A DNA stretch of 25,150 nucleotides from Stramenopiles sp. TOSAG23-2 (Eukaryota; Sar), in the NCBI GenBank assembly GCA_900128395.1, contig LT649373.1, forward strand, positions 6,136-31,285. The letters run 5' to 3'. The translations under genes were made by a program, and so were the position numbers. Shown in pieces: positions 8,275-16,005 of this stretch; the stretch's first letter is position 1; the number at the start of each line of letters is the position of its first letter. The notes beneath the pieces are model-generated. The model had not been told where the DNA came from and searched no databases. It worked only from the letters and a program-made list of their open reading frames with translations.

Positions 8275-9574
8275 TCAAAGTAACGTTTGTTGCAATTCCT
8301 CTCGAATAAGTAAATACAAAACAATGGTAAAGGCACTGAAACATCCAGTGCCAAAACGTAACAATAAATCTCTTGTAAATTTAATGCCAAATACACGAGC
8401 AGCACTTAATTCATGACTATCCAACCATTCCTTGAACGATGCTCTAGATCCAAACATTTCTTTGATACGATATTGTAACAATGGATCATTTAAAACCAAA
8501 TTGCTCTCTTTCGTCCAAATTTTATTTTGTTTGGAGAAATTGTTTAGTGATGTCAAAAAGACAAAAAAAAGGAAACAAGAGAAAACTGTAAGTATTGCAA
8601 TTTTCCAAGTATTGCTTCCATCCTGATTTGTCATTTGAAGTACAAAACTTAATATGATGAAACAAACAGATAGAAAAAAAAGCGTTATTAAGCGCATGCC
8701 ACGAAATAAAGCGAGTCGATAATTATTAAATTCAGACCCATCTTTTTCAAATTTTAAATGCGCTATTGAAATATCTTCATGAAAAACATTATTAAATACT
8801 TTATTTCCATTTTCCAAATTCAATTGAGCTAACATTGCATCTCGAACCGTCTTCAGGTAGTCTTTTGTAATGCGTTCCGTAAATTGGTAATTCAAGGGGA
8901 TAATCGAATCTATGAATCTTGGTCCACTTATGGAGCAAAATGTAAAATATTCAAATGTTAGATTGTGTTTTTTGAAGTTGTTAGAGGTGGATTACTTACA
9001 ACCAACCACGAGTAATTCGCTTACTAATCAATTGTAAGATTCTAGTAGCAAACATCCCATATATCATAATACTAGTATTCGTCCCAAATACATTAAGCAT
9101 CGAACTTTTAGGGTTTGTTAAAGCAACGATTCCTGGTGCAATAAATAGAATTAGATTTAAAGGCAAAAAAATTAAGCAAAACACCCATGTTGATTGTTTT
9201 CTGTGTTTAATAGCAACACTATTAAGCTTATCAATATTTGCATAGAGAACTTTTTTTAAGGCAGGATCTTTTCCAATATCAGGTTCTACTACCATAATAA
9301 CTATATTCAATAACATTGAAAAAATGCCGATTGTAATTCCAACGCCTGCAGACTCCAATAACAAACTCAGAAACATCATGGTGTCGTAAGCACCCATTAC
9401 GTGTTCTATTGCCTTAAAAAATTTGTTTCGTGGTTGTTGATGTGCTAGCGCCATTTGAAGTGGTTTGGGCAGTGTCTTTTCGTCTACCATTTCATTTTTG
9501 TTATCATTATTATTATTTCCTTTTTCCGTTACATCTTGTTCAAATGTATATTTTGTAATTTTATTTTCCTCCAT
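8275..9574 (-). CDS. Gustatory-receptor-like (GRL/DUF3537-type) seven-helix membrane protein, copy 1, two exons
   Basis: Exon 1 is 9574-9000 and exon 2 is 8926-8275. A 73-base GTAAGT...AAG intron removes the in-frame stop and joins the reading frames (codon 192 becomes TT+T), giving 408 residues. The N-terminus is soluble and Asn-rich, then come hydrophobic segments at about 66-97 (one or two), 128-152, 165-183, 261-290, 298-321 and 378-401. The C-terminal pattern, a tryptophan (EWLDSHEL), then VFGIKFTRDLLLRF leading into the last helix, matches the FG-x-x-hydrophobic-x-R signature I associate with plant and protist DUF3537/GRL proteins and with TM7 of insect gustatory receptors. The neighbour at 11285-12532 has the same size, layout and ending. 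Family members are thought to be inverted seven-helix channels or receptors; the ligand is unknown. Confidence 0.65.
8927..8999 (-). other. Spliceosomal intron in GRL gene 1
   Basis: The 73-base intron runs on the minus strand from a consensus GTAAGT donor to an AAG acceptor. A CTAAC branch-point-like sequence occurs at two positions inside it. The phase-2 junction restores one continuous frame across the TAA that ends exon 1, and the ten codons before the first visible start-like codon of exon 2 (GPRFIDSIIP) then make sense. This is the only well-supported intron in the window. Confidence 0.75.
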
Positions 9575-10048
9575 ATTAATTTATAATTTTTTGTCCACCA
9601 ATACTATTAATTACACTTAATTTCTAACCTTGTACATACGATATTTTCACTATTCTTTCTTTTTTTCTTTATATATATGCATCTTCTGCATAGCTATACA
9701 TATATGTCTGTTGTATAAATTTATTATGTCTCTCTGTGCAACCTCTGTTTTAGTTTGTTTTCGGGTTTTTACCCATGTTTTGGTATAATATAAAATGGTT
9801 TTAGGTGCATGGATTTGATAGGAAAATATACCGGTAATTGTACTAGTATTATATTAAATTGATTATGTACCTGGTGTAATACTAAAAAAGTTTAATAAAT
9901 AATCATAAATATATAAAACATGTGTGTTGATGAATGTATTTAATGAAGAAAATAATATATAAATGTAATATGGTATTTAATCGTTTATAAGATAATACAA
10001 AGACTTCTTATAGTAAAAGAGAATATAAACCTAGATATATATATATAT
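9575..10048. promoter_or_regulatory. Divergent intergenic region, GRL gene 1 / trmB
   Basis: GRL gene 1 reads leftward and trmB rightward from this 474-base AT-rich spacer, so it should hold both promoters. Visible elements are a T-rich block (9656-9671), a small hairpin TATGCA-N5-TGCATA (9676-9692), a GGGTTTTTACCC hairpin near 9763 and an (AT)n run that abuts the trmB ATG (10035-10050). No coding frame is seen. Confidence 0.5.
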
Positions 10049-10918
10049 ATGCATATGCCAACGATGTCATCTATTGTAAAAGAAGAAACAATACAAGAGA
10101 ACAATGAAATAGATTGTAAAAATGTAATGGTCAATAATACGAATAATAATAATGAAATATTACCATCTAATATAAATAATACTAATGATGAAAGCAATAA
10201 TAATACTAATAATACGAAGAAGAAGAAAAAATACAAAGGGAAACCAAAATGGTATAACAAGCGGCAGGGAAAAGGACGCTGTTCGAAAGCGCAAAAATTA
10301 GCTTATAAAGAAATATTTCCAGAAATATCAATACAAAAAAAATATGGAGAAGTAATAGACTTTGAAGATGAATTTCATAATCCAAATAATAATCATACAT
10401 GTATTCTTGATATTGGCTTTGGGATGGGTGATTCATTGATAAATATTGGCAAATTGAATAAAGATAAAAATATCTTAGGGTGTGAAATACATCGTCCAGG
10501 ATTAGCAAATGCGTGTTTAAAAGTACGAGAATTTAACTTGACAAATGTAAAATTATATGGTGGAGATGCGTATAAATTATTAACAAGACATATTGCTGAA
10601 GAAGCAAAAGTTTTTGCTCAGATTTGTATTTTTTTCCCTGATCCATGGAAGCAGGATGTAGATCGACGTATTGTACGAGATGAAACCATTGAAATTATAA
10701 ATAAACATATGATTGCAGGAGGTGATTTATATATTGCAACTGATATTGCAGATTATGTCACATATATTGAGGCAACTATGGAGAAATTTATAGCAAACAA
10801 TACATTTAAAGGTGGTCGTTGTGAACGTGTTGATTTTCGCCCAATCACAAAATATGAACAAATTGCTATGGATGAAGGGAGGGAGGTTGTTGATTTCCAT
10901 TATGTAAAACTAATATAA
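10049..10918 (+). CDS. tRNA (guanine-N7-)-methyltransferase, TrmB type
   Basis: TrmB/METTL1 enzymes place m7G at position 46 in the tRNA variable loop using S-adenosylmethionine. The 289-residue protein has an Asn- and Lys-rich N-terminus (1-80, with KKKKKYKGKPKW), then the class I methyltransferase core: LDIGFGMGDS (120-129), GCEIHRPG (144-151), GGDA (171-174), FPDPW (196-200), IATD (229-232) and the TrmB C-terminal signature RPITKYE (264-270). FPDPW rather than FPDPH is bacterial/organellar style. The loop right after it is shorter and less basic than in typical TrmB (see findings). Three ATGs (10049, 10055, 10064) could serve as the start; I used the first. There is no intron. It is divergent from GRL gene 1 and converges on GRL gene 2. 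Compartment (cytosol, plastid or mitochondrion) is not decidable. Confidence 0.85.
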   Translation: MHMPTMSSIVKEETIQENNEIDCKNVMVNNTNNNNEILPSNINNTNDESNNNTNNTKKKKKYKGKPKWYNKRQGKGRCSKAQKLAYKEIFPEISIQKKYGEVIDFEDEFHNPNNNHTCILDIGFGMGDSLINIGKLNKDKNILGCEIHRPGLANACLKVREFNLTNVKLYGGDAYKLLTRHIAEEAKVFAQICIFFPDPWKQDVDRRIVRDETIEIINKHMIAGGDLYIATDIADYVTYIEATMEKFIANNTFKGGRCERVDFRPITKYEQIAMDEGREVVDFHYVKLI

Positions 10919-11284
10919 TGAAATAAAAGCACGATTTTATCAGTGTCGTTTAATCATATATATGTATATTGGTTAAAATCTAAGTTATAATATTTTTACA
11001 CTTCTCGTGTTAAAGTAATATGCTCAATACTCAATCGCAAGAATAATATGTTATCCTACTATAGTAAAGCTCTAATGCACCTCTGCAAACTAATACTCTA
11101 CAAGCACAAGTAGGTTTCTATCCTTCCAACATGTTCGAACGTTGAACGCGCTGGACGTCGGGTTCACTCGATAGCGGTGAGGCTGTCAAAGTGAAAGATC
11201 GTTTAATCATTATACATCATTTGTATTATTTTTTCATATATCTTGTTGATCTAGATAAACTATCATATACCGGGTAATTTATTT
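10919..11284. other. Convergent spacer between trmB and GRL gene 2
   Basis: It contains the right arm of the dispersed inverted repeat (11053-11113) and, just beyond it, a compact GC- and CpG-rich patch (about 11131-11190) that stands out from AT-rich surroundings. No coding frame is recognised. Both genes end here, so 3' UTRs and polyadenylation signals are expected; AATAAA is present just after the trmB stop (10921-10926). Confidence 0.5.
11053..11113 (-). repeat. Dispersed repeat, right copy (inverted relative to 5003-5066)
   Basis: The reverse complement of 11066-11100 equals 5022-5056 except for one base. Outside the core the two copies differ by small indels, which suggests old copies of one element rather than a very recent duplication. 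No terminal repeats or coding capacity are visible. Confidence 0.8.
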
Positions 11285-12532
11285 TTAAAAACTTCCAGTC
11301 ATCCTACCCAAAACAATACCTGCTGAAACTACAATCGATGTCAAGGCAGCAACTATTTTACCAGGCAAATAACGATCAATGGAAACACCAAATAAATAAA
11401 AGGTAATATTACTTTTTTCCATCCATAAATGTAATAATTCATATTTGCCATCAAATTTATTTGTTGCAAGGCATAATATGGATGGATCTTTGCATATGGT
11501 GTCCGTAAAATCATGCCAAATGTTATTGGGTACTGCAAGTTGTTGAAAGCTGCTACCAAGAATTATTACAGAATTCAATATGGCAGAAATGTACATAACT
11601 GTTCGTATAACTATTGCACCTGTTGTTGCAGAACGAACAGGATCTAAAGGTCCAAACAGTAAATAAAAAACTTGTGCAACAAATATTAGCGGCATCGTAC
11701 TCATACCTCCAATTTGCGCACTCTGTAATCTTAACTCCTTGTGAATGATTTTTAGTGACTTATTGTACACCTGGCTTAGTTTTTTTCTCGCTTCGATTCC
11801 ATTTAAATTTTCATCTTTTACGATGCTAAGCAATGTATTACAAGAAAGCTTAATACGAGAGATAATTTCATTTTGATGTTGCAAAACAATTTCTTGATAG
11901 GAACCCATAATTGCCATTGAAAATAGAGGAATTGGAGTAAAATAAATAGCAATGTTCAACGAAATTGATAGACCTAATGGTAAATCATTTGTTTGCATAT
12001 ATTGATATATAATCGTAAAGGTTGGCAATCCCCATACGACCACCATGAAGATTGATTGAAATACAATTGAAAAACATAAGCTATTTGTCAATTTCTTTCG
12101 GACTTCTTCCCGTGATATTATTGCTCCTGTATAAGACGATTTAAATATATGAATTTCTGAACTACATGTAGGTAATATAAGCGGCATCATTGAAAAACTT
12201 AGAACAAAACTTCCGATAGGATCAGCCCCAGCCAAATAAATTAATACACCCCAAAAGTTACACATAAAAGCCATCGCAATGATCCAATACATCCAGTATT
12301 TTATTGCTACTATTTTGCCATGTTTTCCAAACGAATACATTCCACCTATATGTTTCATGAATTTAGCAATAAAAGGTGGATATATTTCTTCAACTAAATA
12401 TGTTTTATCATCTCCATCCACTATTAAATTATGATTGATATTGTTAATATCAAGGTCTTGACTAGTATTTGCACCATCATCTTGTATTTGATACGAATTT
12501 GTAATTGTTGTTTCCATATTTTCTACTTTCAT
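11285..12532 (-). CDS. Gustatory-receptor-like (GRL/DUF3537-type) seven-helix membrane protein, copy 2
   Basis: The 415-residue protein has a soluble Asn/Asp-rich N-terminus and seven hydrophobic helices at about 78-100, 106-120, 151-177, 186-211, 277-295, 303-326 and 390-410, with a long loop (212-276) between helices 4 and 5. That is the layout of insect gustatory/odorant receptors and of the wider GRL family. The end reads LWMEKSNITFYLFGVSIDR and continues with a last helix closing in RMTG, very like the C-terminus I know from plant DUF3537 proteins (VFGFxxDR...KTIG). It parallels copy 1. The ATG at 12532 gives a self-contained protein, but a GTAAGT donor 28 bases upstream, preceded by 59 open codons in a compatible phase, suggests an alternative 5' exon. 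Function is inferred as a cation channel or receptor; the ligand is unknown. Confidence 0.7.
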   Translation of the reverse strand: MKVENMETTITNSYQIQDDGANTSQDLDINNINHNLIVDGDDKTYLVEEIYPPFIAKFMKHIGGMYSFGKHGKIVAIKYWMYWIIAMAFMCNFWGVLIYLAGADPIGSFVLSFSMMPLILPTCSSEIHIFKSSYTGAIISREEVRKKLTNSLCFSIVFQSIFMVVVWGLPTFTIIYQYMQTNDLPLGLSISLNIAIYFTPIPLFSMAIMGSYQEIVLQHQNEIISRIKLSCNTLLSIVKDENLNGIEARKKLSQVYNKSLKIIHKELRLQSAQIGGMSTMPLIFVAQVFYLLFGPLDPVRSATTGAIVIRTVMYISAILNSVIILGSSFQQLAVPNNIWHDFTDTICKDPSILCLATNKFDGKYELLHLWMEKSNITFYLFGVSIDRYLPGKIVAALTSIVVSAGIVLGRMTGSF

Positions 12533-12560
12533 TCTATTTTATATATTTAATTATACTTAC

Positions 12561-12738
12561 CAAAATTGTTAATCGTATTACTAATGGGATTGTCTATATG
12601 TCCACGCAGATTATCACGTACTTTCACTTTTTGTTCTTCTTCTTGTATATGTATTAATAAATAATAATAACGTCTATAATATGATGGAATAAAATGAAAT
12701 AGGTGCCAATATAGATGCCGCTGGAATTTATCAGATTT
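12561..12738 (-). other. Candidate 5' exon of GRL gene 2
   Basis: On the minus strand 59 codons are open from just after a TAA (12741-12739) to a consensus GTAAGT donor whose first base is 12560. The translation looks protein-like: an aromatic/basic part (HLYWHLFHFIPSYYRRYYY) then a charged part (EEEQKVKVRDNLRGH). Phase 1 at the donor joins in frame to acceptors at 12523 (38-base intron) or 12481 (80-base intron) within the GRL reading frame. It contains no ATG, so a further upstream exon would be needed; TTCCAG just inside the 5' end could be its acceptor. It may also be a separate gene remnant. Confidence 0.3.
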
Positions 12739-13286
12739 TTAATGCTCTATCTATGCTATTTAATTCTGTGTCCATCCTAAATTTCAGGTAGGTAAAAGCT
12801 TTAATTAACTTTACTCACTAGTCTTTTTTCCTGTCAAAATGTTGTTAAGTGGGGTTTTCTGGATTTGAATAAAATCCAGAAACAGCGCAACAGCGCTCTA
12901 AATATATCGAGCCCAAATTATTGTATGATAAGGATGTTGTTGGTTTTCTTTCTTGTTTTGTTATTGTAGTTGTTTTTCAATGTAAGTACTTATATCATAC
13001 TTCTTCTGCTGCTTCAAATTCATAATTTATCAACCCCCAGCATGATTGACCCTAAGTTGTGTGCTGTTGCTTTTTCCCCCATGTTGCAAACACCAGTGGT
13101 AGAGCCACAACTGAACTTTACAAACGCTAACCTATGCCACGTCTCTCCAACTTCATCCTCACTGCAACCACCATTACCACTACCCCTACAACTACCACTC
13201 CCACTTCTTTTTATTCATCAATGATTTCACAGAACAAGGGTGTATTTTCCTCCCCCTCATCCCCGCATACTTCCCTGAACGCATAA
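12739..13286. other. Region without a confident gene between GRL gene 2 and the ankyrin pseudogene
   Basis: Besides the 12856-12882 hairpin, it holds a plus-strand open frame (12970-13224) that lacks an ATG start at its beginning and ends in a Pro/Leu run from CCA/CTA repeats (13164-13206). I judge that frame to be chance. The 3' part may contain more decayed ankyrin coding sequence in other frames, but I could not recognise repeats upstream of 13287. Confidence 0.4.
12856..12882. repeat. Perfect 11-bp hairpin
   Basis: TTTCTGGATTT (12856-12866) and AAATCCAGAAA (12872-12882) are exact reverse complements around a five-base loop. A CAGCGCAACAGCGCT double motif follows immediately (12883-12897). 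No gene end is adjacent on either strand, so the role is unknown. Confidence 0.6.
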
Positions 13287-13817
13287 ATCATTCTGTCAGC
13301 CATATGCAAATTAATACTAGCAGCAATATTTGATTTCATTTGTAGAATGTCATGCAATATTAATCCAATTCCTACTCCATTCATCAAGGCAGCGGAAATG
13401 GGAAATATGAAACATGTATGTATATTCATGACTGGGGAATGACTTTGATATTGATTTGTACAGTAGAAATGGTCGAGGTTTTTCTGGCTATACTGCATTG
13501 TTATCATGTGTTCAACATGGAAATTATGACATGGTTTATTTTTTACTTCAGAACGGAGCCAACCCAATGCTACACTTAACAGGTGAAATGAATTCAAAAA
13601 ACAATGCACTTCATATGGCCATAATGCATTATGACGGGGATGTAAGAATCATTGACATCATATTGGATTATATTGGCAGATATCCATATTTAATCGTTAC
13701 GGTAAACAAGTTACACCCTTGGACATGATGTTGAATCATCCTATGTTACATTTATTTGGCAACTTGATCGGAAGGGTAATTACAAAGTTTGTAAAAAAAA
13801 ATATAAAATTTTTATGA
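13287..13817 (+). pseudogene. Ankyrin-repeat protein, broken by two compensating frameshifts
   Basis: Ankyrin repeats are read in three pieces. Frame 0 (13287-13439) contains NPIPTPFIKAAEMGNMKHV. Frame +1 (13438 to about 13690) contains GYTALLSCVQHGNYDMVYFLLQNGANP and NALHMAIMHYDGD. Frame 0 again (13692-13817) contains RYGKQVTPLDMML and ends at TGA. The first shift looks like one extra G in a GGGG run (13434-13437), the second like one missing base in TTTAAT near 13690. These could be sequencing errors, in which case the gene may be intact, or real decay. The second shift could instead be a 38-base GTAAGA...CAG intron (13642-13679), which is in frame but would shorten an ankyrin unit. No start is certain (an ATG exists at 13347). 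Ankyrin proteins mediate protein binding. Confidence 0.6.
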
Positions 13818-13886
13818 TATTACGCTTCATATAATATATACAGTGTGTAATAAAAAAGTAATCATAATAATAATCATAAGAATGCA

Positions 13887-14312
13887 ATGACAAGTAATGA
13901 TAATAATAACAATATGGTGGTAGATTCTGTGAAAGAAGAAGAAGAAGTACAAATGCCTGAATTGGTAGATGAAGAAACGACGAATGATATCAACGTAAAC
14001 TTAGATTTTCATAGGTATATGAAAGAAGTCTTAAAGCACTTGAAAATACTTATTGGCATTAATATTAGCGTCACGGAGGAAGAGTTTGTTATCTTTTTGA
14101 ATGGTCTTAATGAAATTCGTGCAGAACTCGATGTTGAGGAAAATAATTTTTTGTACAAAAATGTTATTGAAGATTTTTTAACACAATTTGCTCCAAAGAG
14201 TAAGACACGAGCTGAAATTCATACCTGTTGCGGTAAACATATTGAGAGATATTTTTTTCGTAAAATATGGTTGTTCCACTCCAAACGGTATCAAAAAAAG
14301 TTATTAATGTAA
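13887..14312 (+). CDS. Hypothetical protein, 141 residues
   Basis: The frame starts with a clear ATG and an Asn-rich, acidic N-terminus (1-36, with EEEEVQMPELVDEET), then an amphipathic, probably helical part (FHRYMKEVLKHLKILIGINISVTEEEFVIFLNGL...) and a basic, aromatic C-terminus with CCGKH and RYFFRKIWLFHSKRYQKK. There is no signal peptide, membrane helix or recognised motif. Amino-acid composition resembles neighbouring real proteins (short Asn run, acidic leader), which is why I list it. It lies 70 bases downstream of the ankyrin pseudogene on the same strand and converges on D1bLIC. It could be a small orphan gene or a fragment of a larger one. Confidence 0.4.
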   Translation: MTSNDNNNNMVVDSVKEEEEVQMPELVDEETTNDINVNLDFHRYMKEVLKHLKILIGINISVTEEEFVIFLNGLNEIRAELDVEENNFLYKNVIEDFLTQFAPKSKTRAEIHTCCGKHIERYFFRKIWLFHSKRYQKKLLM

Positions 14313-14700
14313 CAAACAGTAACTGAAGTGAATGTGTATGCAATGACTTAAGCATCACATGTGTTCAATAATCGTTATATAGTACAACTCTTCTTATGTT
14401 AGGGTAACAAGTAGGTTAATTATTATATTACAAAGGAGATAGCATTAGCTACTACCTCACAAATCACCTCACATGAAATTTTGGATCTTCTACTGAAATT
14501 AGTATGTAAATAGTATTGAGTTTTAGTTGGAAGTCCAACGCACCTACAATAGCATGCCAATAGCATTACGATACAAATATATATATATATCAATCGAATG
14601 AATATAGATTTATACAATATAATATCGTTTACGTAGACAGATATCGATCTGAGATAATAAATAAATAAAAATTTAATTATTTACGAACGCGCTTCGTATA
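14313..14700. other. Convergent spacer with a TACGAA hairpin next to the D1bLIC stop
   Basis: About 390 bases of AT-rich DNA. The one clear structure is TACGAA (14682-14687), loop CGCGC, TTCGTA (14693-14698), a 6-bp-stem hairpin lying two bases past the D1bLIC stop codon on that gene's strand. An (AT)n run lies at about 14577-14590. No RNA gene or further coding frame was recognised. Confidence 0.5.
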
Positions 14701-16005
14701 TTATTTCTTTCGTACTGCTGATTGTTGATTATCATTACTACTAACTTTCGATTCACTTTCATTATTACTGCTACGATCTTTGCTACTTTTCTTGCTTTTG
14801 CTTTTCTTTTTTCTGGCAGCTCTACCTTCACGATTGGACTCGGCTTCAATACGTGCCCTTCTTTCCGCCTCACGTTTGTACTGTGCCAACTTTTCATCCA
14901 TCTCCGCCCGCCCTGAATCAATTTTTTCTTCTTTGAAATTCTCTGAATCATTTGTATACGTTAACACATCATCCATTTCTTCCTCATACATATCTTTCGG
15001 GAATATACTATCTGATTGAACGGAGTCTTTCCATTTATTAATGACCATGGAGCTATTGTCGTTCTGTTTCATACCTTGTGGCATGACCATTTTCTTCAAA
15101 TTATCATATGATGCATTGATGACTAAAGGTTTCGATGGATCGGTTTGATTTCTTTTTGCTGCATTGAACGTAGGTGGATGGTTAAAACATGTGTAACTCA
15201 TAAATTTTTGAAACATTTGTTTCAACGCACTATGTTTACGTGAGGTACAATATACGGAGTAACCTTTAACATGTGCAATGTAACGTATTGCACTCAATAA
15301 AACTTTACGTTTTGCTGGATCCTCATTTGCAAATACATCGTATTTTGTACATACAATTGTAATGGGTACAGGGGATGGATCAACTATACTACTATCTGGA
15401 TGTGATTTGTATTTTGAATCAATCCTTTTTTTTATATCTTGTAATATTTTTTTCCCTCTTCTTGAACGTTCTAACTGTCCCATACACTCATCAATTCGTT
15501 TATTGATGATTTCCATCCATGTTTTTAAACTATCGAAACATTTGGATGGCTTCGATAAATCTATACATATGACAACATGAAAATTAAGAAATCGTTCCAA
15601 TGTCATTGGTACTTTAATTAAATCCGCTAATTTCTTACCACCTCCTAATTCCCATATATGTGCAATATCCTTTTGTGAACTATTATTACTACTGCTTCTA
15701 CGTCCATAGGTATAGTCCATTGCAACCGTTGGTTTTGGTGTATCATCTTTACTTGGTTGTAAAAAGTAATTTTGCGCAGTAGTTTTACCGCATTGTTTAT
15801 CACCGACAAATAATATAAAGGTCTGGCGCCCAGGTTCAGGTACAGTATATTTCTTTGGTTGCTCACCAGTCGTAACCGTTGTCGTCGTTCCATCTTCATT
15901 AACTACTTCCTTCGTTATAACTTCTTTATTTTTACCTTTTGCAGCATCAACATTTTCCTCTGCTAATAAGGATAATAAATCTTGTACATCGTCATTTTTC
16001 GACAT
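14701..16005 (-). CDS. Cytoplasmic dynein 2 light intermediate chain (D1bLIC)
   Basis: D1bLIC is a subunit of the dynein-2 motor that drives retrograde intraflagellar transport in cilia. The 434-residue protein has the Ras-like fold of the family: P-loop GDKQCGKT (68-75), the AMDYTYGRR motif (95-103) that is diagnostic for dynein light intermediate chains, WELGGG (118-123) in the switch II position, the hydrophobic strand HVVICIDLSKP and a CTKYDVF motif in the TKxD position. A coiled, charged C-terminus follows (KLAQYKREAERRARIEAE) and a Lys/Ser-rich tail. Size is as expected for DYNC2LI1 (about 350-450) and smaller than dynein-1 LICs. The N-terminal 60 residues include a short threonine run. 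It has no intron and is divergent from SPAG17. Confidence 0.92.
   Translation of the reverse strand: MSKNDDVQDLLSLLAEENVDAAKGKNKEVITKEVVNEDGTTTTVTTGEQPKKYTVPEPGRQTFILFVGDKQCGKTTAQNYFLQPSKDDTPKPTVAMDYTYGRRSSSNNSSQKDIAHIWELGGGKKLADLIKVPMTLERFLNFHVVICIDLSKPSKCFDSLKTWMEIINKRIDECMGQLERSRRGKKILQDIKKRIDSKYKSHPDSSIVDPSPVPITIVCTKYDVFANEDPAKRKVLLSAIRYIAHVKGYSVYCTSRKHSALKQMFQKFMSYTCFNHPPTFNAAKRNQTDPSKPLVINASYDNLKKMVMPQGMKQNDNSSMVINKWKDSVQSDSIFPKDMYEEEMDDVLTYTNDSENFKEEKIDSGRAEMDEKLAQYKREAERRARIEAESNREGRAARKKKSKSKKSSKDRSSNNESESKVSSNDNQQSAVRKK

Noticed and set aside
11120-11190. tRNA-like B-box (GTTCGAAC) in the CpG-rich patch
   Set aside because: No matching A-box, acceptor stem or anticodon arm can be drawn; the motif is a simple palindrome.
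12970-13224. Plus-strand open frame of 84 codons ending in a Pro/Leu run
   Set aside because: No ATG at the start, no recognisable domain, and the end is a translated CCA/CTA repeat.
13416-13463. GTATGT...TACAG intron-like segment of 48 bases in the ankyrin gene
   Set aside because: Donor and acceptor look good, but splicing puts an immediate TAG in frame, so a frameshift explains the data better.
13211-13609. Minus-strand open frame of 132 codons
   Set aside because: It is antisense to recognisable ankyrin repeats on the plus strand.
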